This document shows positions 1-38,000 of a stretch of DNA of 64,000 nt, in pieces (the stretch's first letter is position 1; each line of letters opens with the position of its first letter). Source of the DNA: Embiotoca jacksoni. Lineage: Eukaryota > Chordata > Actinopteri > Embiotocidae. A program made the position numbers and the translations under genes. The stretch spans positions 1,486,501-1,550,500 of the forward strand of contig JAKOON010000023.1 of the NCBI GenBank assembly GCA_022577435.1, given 5' to 3'. The notes under the pieces are model-generated. The model was not told the origin of the DNA, ran no database searches, and saw only the letters and a list, made by a program, of their open reading frames with translations.

Positions 1-67
1 TGGTTTTGGTGTGGACAGTCTGTGGAGTATTGTGAGGTAATTTATGAACAGGTGCTGACATCGGGTG

Positions 68-70
<3 letters not shown>

Positions 71-147
<77 letters not shown>
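71..147 (+). repeat. (GT)n microsatellite
   Basis: About 38 uninterrupted GT units, in the unc13a intron upstream of the first coding exon in the window. The sense transcript would carry a UG repeat. Confidence 0.98.
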
Positions 148-148
<1 letters not shown>

Positions 149-928
149 AGGAGAGCAGTGGGTAGTGGAGCATTAAAAATGTATGCGTGAGTTACGTCAA
201 AGCTGGTAAAAAGGTGCTGCAGAGAGAGGGAGGGAACTTGAGGTTTAACTGTATAAAAAAACTCACTCAGATTGTGTTTGATAAAGGTGGGAATTTTCCC
301 TTTGGATGTCTGAACACGACAATGCCAAAATTGAACCCACATAATTTAACTCTTACATTATATAACTCTTACATGTGTTTAATCATAAATACTAACTAAT
401 TAACTGTTTTTACTTGATTTTCCACTACATCTAGCCCTTCAAGTGGATTTCCTATTAATAAAAAAGTGTTTTTAAAGAAAATATATTTTGGTTATCAGTT
501 TAATCTGTGCTATGTGCAGCCACTATATTTGCATGGACTGTAGGTATACTGTAATTGCTGTTTCTGTGTCCTAACCACAGTGGGCCATCCATGTGCTGTA
601 TGTGTTCCTTTGTTTTGCCGCCACCAACAGTGCCAACTTGTCTGGACCTTATGGCAAATAAGACAGAGGACCAAATTTGTAGAACTGGGTCAACACCCAT
701 GTAGTATGTGAATTTGTGGTGATTGGAAAATATGTCTATATTAAAATTCTCATAGTACATATTATATTTACAATAAAATGCTCTTGTTTCATGTTGTTTA
801 TGTTCTAACTAATCTCAAACGTCCTCTTGTTGTCCATTCTCTATGTAAAAGCCAAAAGAGAGGACGCATTAGTGTGAAAACAGATGGCGTTCCTGTGTGT
901 CACTATGTCCCTCTGTGTGTTTTCACAG

Positions 929-26246
<25,318 letters not shown>

Positions 26247-27349
26247 GGGAGGAAGAGGAAGAGGAGGAGGAGGAGGAGAGCGGGGAAACACGTGTGCACA
26301 AAAACACCAGAGACATGCCCGATAGAAATAGTGTTATGCACACAAAGTACTCACACCGACATAGATAGACAGCCGCGTGCAATACACAAGCACACACGTA
26401 AAGATGCTCTATTGTACATATATTGTGCATATACAACATTTACATGGCAATGTTACCAATGCAAACATGGAGGAATATGTTTATAATAATCTTATTTGGT
26501 TTTGAATTTTTTTCCCCCCAGCTGACCCCACTCAAAGCTCTCAGATTAGGGTTAGCCTCACATTAACAAGCACTCCCCCCCCCCCCCCACTCAGTCTTTC
26601 CTAGAACACATCACACCTTTTTATATGCTGTACATTTAGATGTGATATAATGCACCGCAGAATATCAGCAGAACGATGTGACTAGTTTGAGAACGACCAC
26701 TTTGCACTTTTGCTTCTCTGCATCTTCAGGAGATCAGTCCTCGCCTCGTTGTGCTGTCTGTCTGTCCGTCCGTCTGTGCGTCCGCTTGCCTGCCTGACCG
26801 TGCGTCGTTCTTCCGGTCCGTCCCCCCCCCGTCCCCCCTTTCCCGTCCCCCTGTCCTCGCCGTTCTGCCCTGCGTCGTCTTCCCACGGTGTGATGTGTTG
26901 TGTAAGTTCAGAGTTCAGACCGAGATCTAAGATCAGATTTATTTTGCCCAAAAATCGAAGTAATAAAAAAAAAAAGTTAAAAAAAAAAAAAAAAACGCCA
27001 CCACAACGCTGACCTTAGATCAGTATCCAGGGGCAACGTCACTGCTCGTCTGTCCTGTAAATGTACTAACGTCCTGCATGTCGGACCCCCCCCCCCCCCC
27101 CCAGGAACACTGTGATTCAGTTTGCCATGACCGCGGCGACCATCCTCCCTCCCACGTAAAAGATGGGTGCCTCCGATACTTTTATCTGTGTGAGCATGGT
27201 GCACATAATAACCCCGGTACCGCCAGGTTTCATAGACGCGACCCGACTCCTCTTCGCCGTCGCGGAAAGACACGCGGACAGCGGGACCGCCGCTGAGCCT
27301 GACGGCGGCCCAGCGTCTTACACCCCGGAGAGTGCACGTTCACCCCCCC

Positions 27350-27380
<31 letters not shown>

Positions 27381-28129
27381 GGGCTACAGGATCGGTGGAC
27401 CGGGACGTCACTAAACGCACTAATACACGCTGTCCACGCTTCTGTCGCCAAATTGACCGCAAAGGTCCCCCCCCCCCCCCTCTCCCTCCCTCCTCCCGCC
27501 CCGCCGCCGTGCGTCACGAGGGACGCTGTGGAGGAACTGGAAATAAAACCCACAGCGGAGCCCAAAGAGGCCACGCGACGCCGGGCGAGCGCTCTGCGGG
27601 ACAGGTGTCCTCTAAACCCATCTCTCTCCAAGGCAATACCGGTTTGTTCGTGCGTTCACTGAACTATATAATAGTGTGCGTGCGTGCGTGCGTGCGTGCG
27701 TGTGTGTGTGTGTGTGTGTGTGTCGGCTGATTGTCACACCTGCAAAAAAAAAAAAACGGGCTCTTGAGATTGTGAGCAATACCTACACACACCGGACATG
27801 GACGCTGTCGATGAAACCACGTCTAAGGGGGGGGGGGACTTATGATCACGTTGTTTTGTAAATCACCCAAGATATTTTATTTATGGACTCATAAAATTCC
27901 CATTCCTTGTTGGACCCGTGTGATCTTTTTCTCACCTATTTTGGGATGAGAGAGAAGGGAAGTGTTTCGTCCTTGAATTACTACTTGCCTTCAGCAGGAC
28001 CAAATTTGCACGAACCATGTTTTCTATTATTTATTTTTATTTATTTTGTTGTTTCCAAAGAATGAAGCCATCAGAGTCACCGCCAAGCATTTTATGGTGT
28101 TTTAAGTATTAGTTCCGGTCACGTGCGTT

Positions 28130-28135
28130 AATAAA
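28130..28135 (+). terminator. unc13a: Candidate unc13a polyadenylation signal AATAAA
   Basis: A canonical AATAAA about 1.9 kb downstream of the unc13a stop. Other candidates lie near 26960 (AATAAA before an A-run) and at about 30129. Which is used cannot be decided from sequence. Confidence 0.3.
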
Positions 28136-28868
28136 CCCCTTTACCTCACCCCGCCAGGAAGCGACCAAACACTTCCCGGTCACGGTCCAGACCGTCTTTT
28201 GGTTTCCCTCTGAAACTGAAACGATGTCGGCGACAGCGAGTCCTCCCGCCGCTGCTCACGGTTATCTCCGACGTCGCTGCTGGTCGGTCTGTCACGTGTT
28301 GTCTTCACTTAATACTGCTGAATGCTACCAAAAAAAAAAAAACGAATGAATGTTTTTTTTGTTTTGTTTTTGTTGTTGTTTTTTAAATCCTTAGCCGAGC
28401 CTTCTTTCAGAAGAGGATAGTTTAAATCCAAGTTGTCTAATCTTTGGCAAACTTTAAAGGGGAACTCCACTGATTTGTACACGTCAAAGTGTGTCTACTG
28501 AGTTTAGGGAGTATTGCTGCGTATGGAAAGAAACTTCCTGCGGAGCCGCGCGAAGTCTGATTATAATTGTAAGAAAATGAAACCGTTTGGAGGTGTGGTT
28601 GTCGGTAAGAGGTGGATTTATCCCACCCGGGCTCCACCTCTCAGTTTAGAGGTTCCAGGCAAAAAGGACATCAATCTGAGAGTTGCATTGTGGGTAACGT
28701 AGGCCCGTAGGAAGAAGACTGCGTGGAGATAATTAAAAAAAAAAAAAATTATTTAAATATGTGGCTCTGCTGCATCAGCTTTGATCTTTTTGACCCGTTG
28801 TCTTGTCCACCGTCCACCGGACTGGTACAACATGATAAATCGGCGGAGTCCTCCTTTAACACCCCGAG

Positions 28869-28886
28869 TATATATATATGTATATA

Positions 28887-28917
<31 letters not shown>

Positions 28918-28920
28918 GTA
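28869..28920. repeat. (TA)n palindrome
   Basis: An alternating AT tract with a central TA core bracketed by GTATAT and ATATAC. It forms a near-perfect inverted repeat of about 45 nt that could extrude as a cruciform. A CA repeat follows directly. Confidence 0.85.
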
Positions 28921-31761
28921 TTCACACACACACACACACAGCAATCTCTGCTCAAGCACAAAAGGACACATGTAAGATGTGAGACACACACGTAAGACAC
29001 GCAAGACACACGCACGCACGCACGCACGCCGACACAACTCGGCGGAGACCAACGACGTCCACCCTGTGAATAGAATCAACTACAGTTGCATGACGGGAAA
29101 CTTTATTGTGCCAAGCACGTGTCTCTTTGATGTTACTTTTTTTTTTTTTTTAATTTGACTTGTTTTTACTTTCCCAACTATGTAACGACAACTCATCGAT
29201 GTTCCTTTTGTTTTGTTTTTTCCAAAAAAAAAAGGCTTGTGAATACGTCATCTGTAACCAATATGAATGTAGTGTGAACACAGAACTCGCATGAGAGAAT
29301 TATTTTCTACTGAGGATGTTTCTAATTTGTTTCTTATCATTATTGATTGTTCTTTAATGAGGATGAAGTGCAACTGGAATGCAGCCCGATTGTGATCTGC
29401 TTCCTATTAAAAAGGACATTTGTGTCACAACCTAAACATTCTCCCGGAGAATCGCGTTTACTGCCGCTTGATGTGTGTGTTTGGGGACCAGATTTGATTC
29501 CGTTTATTACATCCGACAGCCTTCTCGAAGCGTCTTGATACGAGTCTTTACAGCAACTCGTTGAGGGAAATATCACATTTTCAGCTCCGACCGGCGTTTC
29601 CTGCCGTCTGGGACGGAGACAGCTGGGTGCTGCATTTTATTGGCACCAACCTTCAGCTGGAACAACTGGCTTCCGCCTCAGTGAGCACTCCAAGTCTGTT
29701 CTCTGTGACCTCTGACCTCTCTGTTGAAGGAAGTGGGGGGGGGGGGGGATCACACAGGACCACATTACACAAGCTGAACCAGATGTTGCGGCTTTTTGTT
29801 CCACAGTTGAGTTTTAACGTGATTTAGATGACGACACAAGTTCGCTCTGCTCGGTGAACACTATTGTTGGAGGGATCCTCGTTTCGCAATGACGGAAAGT
29901 AACCCAAGTTTTTTTGTTTTTTTTTAATGCTGGCTATATTTTCAACAATGTCTTACTCTAAGACATTACATTACATCCGCCTGACTGTGCAAAGCCTCCC
30001 TTTTCTGCTCTTGGCAAATTTGGTACCCTCGTCCCTCCAGTGTCGTCCCGTCTTGTGCAGCAATTACTAACACCAGTAGACTATCAGCAACCACAATACA
30101 GGCATTACACTTGTACTAGATCGTATGCAATAAAAGTCGAGAATAATGACCATTTAGAAAACGTAATCCAGATTTGTAATTCTGATTAAATTTGTGAATA
30201 CAATTATTGAAGCTGAGCAATTCCAATTCGAAGGACTCGACTCCAGTTTCTAGTAAAAAAAAAAAAAAAAAAAAAAAAAGAAATCATGCTTTTGGCTACT
30301 TGCCTGGTTTGCTGTGTCGGCATTTCTATTTAAAGGACCTGAATACTTCCACCGCAGCACTTTTGATCTTGTTTGTAACAGATGTATATTTTCATAAATG
30401 TTTTTATTAGCCGATAAATCATTTGGTCCTTTTACATAATGTTTCCAAAAACCCACATTAACGCCTCCGAATAGCTTTTACAAATTAAACCTAAAAATCC
30501 CCAAAAACCTCCAAATATCTACTTTACTGGGATGTCAAACAGAAAATGTTAATATTTGAGAAGGTGGAACATTTAAAACTGTACTAGTTTTGCTTGACAA
30601 ATAATAATCCAAATACGTTAATTCTCTTCGCGTCAATCAGTTTCAGCTCCAGTAATAAAATGTCAGAATCTTGATCTCTCTCGATCCATACCGACGACCT
30701 CAATTTATTTAGTCAATAAGCCAGAGACATTTAATTTACAAAGTTGATCTTTGATTGACAACCTAAAGCATTTCTTCTACATCTCTTAAAAAAAAAAAAA
30801 AAAAAAAATCCATTTAAATAGTAGATGCGGGCTCCTCGCAAAGTTTGATCAATTCCACGACTGAATAGCTTCGTCTTTGGATCTCAGATTTAAAAAAAAA
30901 AAACCCAAACAAACATGCCTGAACTGCAGACTGCACATCCCGCCGTGGTTCACGGTTTGGTTTGCAAGTGCGTCTCTTCTGCCCTCATGTGGTGGAAGAC
31001 GCAGCTGCTCCAGTCTGCTGCACGTTTCCACCAATGAACCACACAAGACGCCGCTTCTTATTTTACAGTAAAAAAATGAAACCAAAAAACAAGACTTTAT
31101 TAAAGAAGCATAAAAAATAAAACTCTTGATACATTTCTCATAACCGTCAAGTCAGCTCAAATTATACGATTATACAATTCTTCCGGCTCACGGTTAAAAG
31201 GTCCATAAACTTTCAAATAAAATATATTTCAATTTTAAAATTTCTTCAATAATTTTCTCATTTTGTTATAAATTGCCTATATGTAGTACACAGGAAATAA
31301 GGAAAATAAAAAATGGAAAATAAAAATAAATTTGAAGTAATAAAAAGGGTCACATTATTGTCTGGGATATTTAGGTAAGCAAATAAAATTGTAAAAAATA
31401 AAACGTGTAAAAAGTTTTTTTTTTTTTTTTTTTTTTTTTTTATCTTAAAAATTATTAGCTAATGCCGGGTGGCTCGAAGACATGCAGATGGTTAACTTAC
31501 AAATAATGATACATGTTCTTTAGAAACTACACTTATCTTCAATTAAGTCATTTTGCTTTTGAAAACAAGATCCCAATGATTGTATCCAGGGTATATACAC
31601 ACACAGGTTAGGCCTGAAACCTAGTTTGCTGACATTTTACATTTTGGTTCTGCATACAAAGATAATTAAAGCAAAAATAGGAGAGCAGAGGCTTGAGGGG
31701 AGTCCTTCACCCCTTACTGGCGTGGCTCTCTTCGCATCCCCCCCTCGAATCACGAGAGGAG

Positions 31762-31797
<36 letters not shown>

Positions 31798-33835
31798 TCA
31801 GAGGTCACTGGCTAGCATGCCTCGGGAAACCCTGTTTTCAAACCTTTAGGAAGGAAATGGGGGAGGGGAGACTAACACAAAAAAAAAAATCAGCAGTCCA
31901 TCTGAAAAAAAATTGGTACCTTTTAAACAATTAAACTACTGTACATGAACCCTAACACCTCTCAATGGCCAGAGACATCCCGGCGCGACACCGGGATTTA
32001 CATTACACCCATCTGGCAAATACAAAACATTGATTTTCTTTTAACACGTCGGGACTCGGGACAGTTTAAAGAAGGGCTTTAAGATTGGGCCTCGGCGGAC
32101 CCGCACGGCCGTCGGCGCAGACGTGTTCGTTCGGACACATTTGAAGCGCTGCGACGGTTCAAGCGGTGCGCGAGAAGAAGCGCCGGGACGACGCCGGCGG
32201 GACGACGGCAATAACAACGAGGTTGCCGGGTCTGCAGTGCACTGGAGAAGTTAAGTCTGAGAACTAAATGCCCCCTCCCCCCCTCCACCTCCACCTCCCT
32301 ATTAACTGCTGTTCATCTTTGTGTGTGAGAGACGGGAGTTGCAACCAAAGCACCGCGGGCTAGTCTTCACAAAGACTACCAGTTCAGCTCCTGGGCAGGT
32401 TGTTGTTGTTGTTTTCTTGTCCCCTCTACAAGTGTGGACGCACGAGTCGGCGCGCTGCTGCGCTCAACCAGGACAGCCGCCTTTAAATCGGACGCCTCGG
32501 TGGGGAGCTGCTGCCCTCGAAAGCAGCAAACAAAACAGTCCAAAAAAAAAACGGCAAATGAGTCGAACGTCGCACTGGCTGGAGCACCAGAGCACAGCAG
32601 CAACCGCCCGGCCGTTCACCCCCCCCCCCCCCCACCCCCGCCCCCGCCCCTTGGTATTAAAAGCCCGCGACCCGTCCTGATCCGCGACCCGCGGCGCCCT
32701 ACGCACCGACAGGATCGTGTGTGATGACCGCAGGGACCGGTAGAAAAAAAAAAAAAAAGAAGCAAAACATTCTGCAGCTGCTGGGATTTGAACACAAAGC
32801 GTGTCTGGAAGCCCTGGATGACCGAAGCTACTAGCTGCCGTAAAGGATAAGTTGATTCTTCCTACTGTGAGAGCCGGAAAATGAGATCCATCGTGTGTCT
32901 GTGCGGTCGGAGGAAGCCCTTGAGAATTAGGTGCGGTCGTTGGTTGTTGTTTTTTTGTGTGTTTGTTTTTGTTTTAAATCCGGTTGTCATGGCTTTGTCT
33001 CATTCAATGAGCTGATTCTACGCGTGTTCAAAAAAAAAAAAAAAAAAAAAAAAGGGGCCGCGAACGGCAACCGTCACGCCGACCGGCGCCCGAATCGTAC
33101 GTACGGTGTTAACAAACACCCGAGAGGCAGTTTACTGCAAACTCACGCCGGACGACGACAAAAGACGCGAAACTGGATGTTACCGCCTCATTGGAGTTAC
33201 TCGATGTTATGAAACACGGGACGAGTCTCAAACAGCCCCCCCCCCCCCCGCCACGGTGCACTACGTTTGGCCAGGAGTGCGGCGCTGTGCGGGAACAACA
33301 GTGTGTCATCCGAGAGCGCCATACAGCTTCGCTGTGAGTAAGGGGCGGAAGACCGAAACCTAAAACAGTAAGAGCCGTTTATGTGTTGTTGTTGTTTTTT
33401 TTTAGAGGGGCTGGAGAGGGAGTGGGGGAGGGGGGGGGGGGGGGTTTACAGTGCATGAAAAAAACAAAACAAAAAAATTGAATCGAGCCCCTTGTTATTG
33501 TTTCATGTGGGAGGAGCAGCCGTCTCTCCTTGTTGGACAACATTCTCGTGTGACATCAGAAAAGCCCTGTCTTATTCCTGGAGTTCAAAACGTGTCCGTT
33601 AGCCACACAACTGACAGTCAAGAGTCAAACAAAAAAAACAAAACAAAAAAAAAACAAAAAACTGGTAGAAAACACGAAGTACGCGGATCGTGGCATAACG
33701 GACACGGGACACCTAGTGTGGAGGGATCAGAGGGAGCTGGAGGAGGCGGGGCACATACCACACCTTCTCACGGTGAGGACACACGGGACGATGTGAAGAA
33801 CAGGATGAGTGGGCATTATTCTCACACACAGGGGG

Positions 33836-33960
33836 GAGAGAGAGGGAGAGAGAGAGAGAGGGAGAGAGAGAGAGAGAGAGGGAGAGAGAGAGGGAGAGAG
33901 AGAGAGGGAGAGGGAGAGAGAGAGGGAGAGGGAGAGAGAGAGGGAGAGGGAGAGAGAGAT
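33836..33960. repeat. Polypurine (GA)n/(GGGAGA)n tract
   Basis: About 125 nt of nearly pure purine (GAGAGAGG-type units) on the plus strand, hence (CT)n in the mex3d sense direction. It is mirror-repeat-like and H-DNA-prone. A second GA tract with ACAGAG units lies at 34530-34593. Confidence 0.95.
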
Positions 33961-34560
33961 GTAAAGGGGATTGTCAGGCAGCCTAAACACAAGAGTCCTG
34001 ACCTCTGACACGTTCCTTCAGTATCACTGATGGTACGTTTCTCACTTATTAAAAAAAAAAAAAAAGGATAATTAATGTGAATCGATGCAACAGCCGCCTT
34101 TGAAATGTGGCGCAGAACTGAGTCGTCTGTCAATGGCATTCAGTTGGCTTGCTTACTGAAGGCTACATTTTGTGTGGCATCGATAGACAGGAAGTCATCC
34201 TTAAAGGAGGTCCCTCGGGTGTGTTGTTCTGCTAAGTGCCGAACAACATGTGGACCTTTGAATAAAAAAAAATAAAAAAAAAAAATTAAATTAAATTTAA
34301 AAAAAAATAAAAATAAAAAATACGTTCCAAAGCTTGCAGGAAAAGAGAAACCGTGTCGCAGACGACAGCGTGAGTGAGAGGCGGAGGAGGAGGAGAAAGC
34401 GATTTGTTGGAACAGGTTGCGTCCTGTCGGGAACATTAAAATTAGAGGAGTAGAAAAGTGCAGGCCTCGTTGACAGCTTCATCGAAAAATATCTGTTAAG
34501 TACAAAAGTGTCAAAAGGAAAGGCTGTGAGACAGAGAGAGAGAGACAGAGAGAGAGAGAC

Positions 34561-34593
<33 letters not shown>

Positions 34594-34798
34594 AGGCAGA
34601 AATCTGAAGAAGCCAGAATGAAAGAAATGTGGAGACGACCGGCAGCCAGCTGTGCCAGCTGCTCCGGGTCAAAATGAAGGCCTGAAGAGAGATAAGACAC
34701 TAGTTTCCTTCCATAAGTTCACCACCGAGAGACTGTCTGAGCCCCAACTGTCTGCAGACCAGCTTCAAATTAACTTCACTCTGAAAATAAGTCATTGT

Positions 34799-34827
34799 CA
34801 TTATTATTATTATTATTATTATTATTC
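34799..34827 (+). repeat. (ATT)n microsatellite
   Basis: About nine ATT units, within the presumed mex3d 3' UTR. Confidence 0.95.
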
Positions 34828-34876
34828 GTCAGCAATAAATCAACATCCTTGTAGTATCATCATCTCTATTAATGCA

Positions 34877-34882
34877 TTTATT
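34877..34882 (-). terminator. mex3d: Candidate mex3d polyadenylation signal
   Basis: TTTATT on the plus strand, AATAAA in the mex3d direction, about 140 nt after the stop. MEX3 3' UTRs are usually long, so this may be a minor proximal site; another candidate lies near 31095. Confidence 0.3.
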
Positions 34883-35021
34883 ATGGTCCATCATGTGTGT
34901 GTGAAGGTTATTAGTGTGAATCCTTCCATTGTCTCTGCACAGCTGGTGCCCTTCCTGCCCCCCCTCCCTCCCCCCCTCCCATCCCATACTCTCCCCCTCC
35001 CGTCCCTCCTTGTCGAGGGCA

Positions 35022-38000
35022 TTAGGAGAAGATGCGGATGCACTGTGTGGTGGGAGTGTGGCAGACGGGGCACTCCGGCTCAGCCGACTGGCAGATTTGC
35101 CCGGCGCACTCCATGCAGAACAGGTTGTGGCCACAAGGCACCAGGGCCGCTGTCACCTCGCTCTCGAAACACACAAAGCAGTCCCTGTTGACGCCGGGGC
35201 TGACGCCGACCAGACCTGCGACCACGGGGCCGGAGCTGCCTTTCAGCCGGCTCAGCATCCCGGAGCTGAGGCCGCCCACGCCGCCGCCGCCGCCGCCCTC
35301 GGAGTCAGTGGGCGAGCCGCCGGGCAGGGAGGAGGCCGAGCAGGAGGAGTAGCCGGTCGACGAGCCGCCGGAGCTCGAGCTGGACGCTCCGGAGAAGGAG
35401 CCGCCGGCGCTGCCCGACTGCAGCCAGGAGAGAGTGCTGAGGGGGTCGCTCTGGGCACGGCGGGCCAGCGGGTGATCCAGAGGGCCCACGCCGGTGTCCT
35501 GAGGCAGAGTTGGAGACAATCGTGGAGTGATGGCGCCGCCGCTGAGGCCGCTGCTGTTGCGGCGTAGAGGCTGCTGCTGCTGCTGGGAGGAGGAGGAGGA
35601 GGAGCCAGATGCCTTATTGCCTGTTCCACCGTTGACAAAAGGTGCCCAGATGTTGGAAGCACTGAACTCGAAGCCCAGTTCATCTGAGGATGGCAGTCCG
35701 GGGGTGGAGTCGCCCCCAAAAGTGAATCCCCCTCCAGCACTGCTGGAGCCTGTGCTAAACGGGCTAGTGGGGCTGCCCCCCTCGTTGGCCTTTCGGGCGG
35801 AGCTGAAGTTGTCTGCGCTGCTCATCCCGCCATTGTGCGTGTGATAGGCGACTGAGGAGGACACCTTCCGGCTGGAGGAGTGGTGCATGGCCATGGGAAT
35901 GGGAGGAGGGGGCGGGGAGGGCGGAGGAGGAGGGGGGGCTGAATGGTGGCCCGTAGCCCGAGACCAAAGAGATGCCCCCAGCCCTCCGCTCAAGGAGGCG
36001 AGGCCTTCTAGACTGACATCAGTGCCGTTGGTGTGGAAGTCATTGTCTCCCTGCAGGTCTACAAAGGTTCCAGTTCGCAGGGTGATGTGGGTCTCAATCT
36101 CCTCTCTCGCTCGGTCCACGTTCTCCGGCATCCCAGTCACCTCAAACACCGGGTCTTTCTCTCGACTGGGCGTCACGATGTAGGTGTGGGTCTGCTGCTG
36201 GATGCGCTTGATTGTTGCTCCCTTCGGTCCAACAACTAAGCCGACTACTCTGTAGGGAACTCGCACCTGGGTCAATGACAAGACAAGATACTTTACTGTA
36301 AAGAGACAATAACAGTGAAACGCAAACGGCCAAAAAGTCCTTCGCTTCCGGGGAGAATGCGACAATAACACACCGTACCTGTATGGTGGTCTGTCCGGGT
36401 AGGTGTGGCGGTCCGGGCAGAGATCCTCCTCCCCCGGGCCCTCCAGCTTTGCAGCGGGACGCCCGGATCATAGAGAAATGCTCGGCCGCAGATACGATTT
36501 CCCGCTTGGCCATCTCCACGTCCTCCCTGCGTCCCGTCACAATGAACACGGGCTCCTCGCCTCGGACTGGAGTCTTTATGTAAGTGTTTGTTTTGGCACG
36601 CAAGGCCTTAATCTTACAACCTGGAAAGATCCAAAAGCACACAAACGTCAGTTTTACACACCTAGAAAACAGCCACACATGCAAGTGTAACTATTGTTAT
36701 ATGCACAGACAAGTAATGTCTGACGCAATAATCCCGCAATACACTTGATTTTTAGATTTACGGGCAGTTTGTTGCGTTTCTAACACTGCTCTCATTGATA
36801 TTAATGGTTTCGCCAAAATATTAGAAACAACAGTCGAACAGCACCACAAACTGCAGCCTGCATGGTTAACTATAAACAAACTCTTTACAACCACCATGGA
36901 GGTGGGATTTGTTGCAGAACACTAGTTGTGCCTAAATAAATGCCAACTTAAACATACAAACAAGCAGGCATTTTTAAAATATGCCTAATGATTTATAATG
37001 CTTGGTTCGATCACATTAAGCTGACCGAATCTGCAAAAACACTCCGGGAGGTCAGCAGCACACGTTGTTTACTAATGGCTTGTATTTTTTTATTAAATTA
37101 TTTTTAGTCAATCGCAACTGCTAATTCTGTCAAAACAGCAGATCGGTGGAAGGGCTGGCAGCAGGGATACGGGACGTTCATGAAACCCATGTGGGCCCAA
37201 ACATGAGATGAATGGCTGCTGCACTGCTGGTGTCATCTCATGTTGCTCCAGCAGCATCCACACTGTGCTCTTGTCTCTTTAAATGCGGACGCGTCACTCC
37301 CGGCGACCAATAGGACGCGCGGAGCGTGATGTCATTCTGGGAAGCAGAAAGCATGGCTTTTTCAAACAAAGAGAACAATGCCATAACGCCACCGCGACTG
37401 CCGACGGGAAGAACAAACCTACAACGGGAGTCCGTCTCAAGTGTGGGACACGTGCTGATTTATATTAAAAAATAATAATAATAATATTTTTTTTTTTAAA
37501 AACAACGAGAAAGAAAAATGACTGTGCGTGAAGCGGAGCGGCTCGTCAGCGAGCAGCGGCATCGGCAGACGGAGCTGGGTGCAGGGCGTAACACCGCCCA
37601 GTCCCCTGTTTGTGCGCCTGCTTCAGCCTAAAAATCGTCGTATTGGCGCCAATAATAAACGCTCGCAAACACGTATACGAGTTAAACGTGGGGATTCGTG
37701 TGCTCCGAGGGTCTGCGGTGTGTAAAATCAGCACATTTGGCCGTATTTCCTTTGTCTGCTGCGGGCTCCTAGACATGTCCAGACTCCCGACAATCTGCCG
37801 CTTTGTCTGACCCTGTCCCACCCCTCCCCCTTCCTCCTACTCATAACCCCCTCCGCCCCCCCACCAATTCACTCTCTGTCAAGGCATTGTCTAAATACTG
37901 ATAAAACAGCCACGTAAATAATACCACGCGTGTCATTATAAACGTTGGGGGGGAAGGGGGGGGGGGGGGGTAATCCGCATTATGCTGCTATTTAAAAAAA

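Larger units (their letters stand above)
26247..35021. other. Convergent unc13a/mex3d 3' UTR and intergenic region, homopolymer-rich
   Basis: Nearly 8.8 kb between two convergent stop codons. I found no convincing coding exon. It holds poly-C runs (26575-26588, 27086-27102, 27342-27370, about 27468-27480, about 32619-32632, about 33237-33250), more than a dozen A-tracts of 10 to 37 nt (for example near 30256 and 31759-31795), one long T-tract near 31414-31441, an AT palindrome near 28869, GA-rich tracts and an ATT repeat. Much of it is probably the long 3' UTRs of the two genes. Open frames here are repeat or composition artefacts. Confidence 0.75.

Noticed and set aside
27230..27730. Open frames with long Pro, Gly or Lys runs
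   Set aside because: Generated by poly-C/poly-A homopolymers downstream of unc13a.
33451..34139. Arg/Glu or Ser/Leu repeat frames
   Set aside because: Translation of the (GA)n tract on either strand.
34929..35567. 212-codon open frame on the plus strand
   Set aside because: Antisense to the GC-rich last exon of mex3d; Ala/Gly/Arg-rich composition mirrors the Ser/Gly codons on the other strand. No splice or start context.
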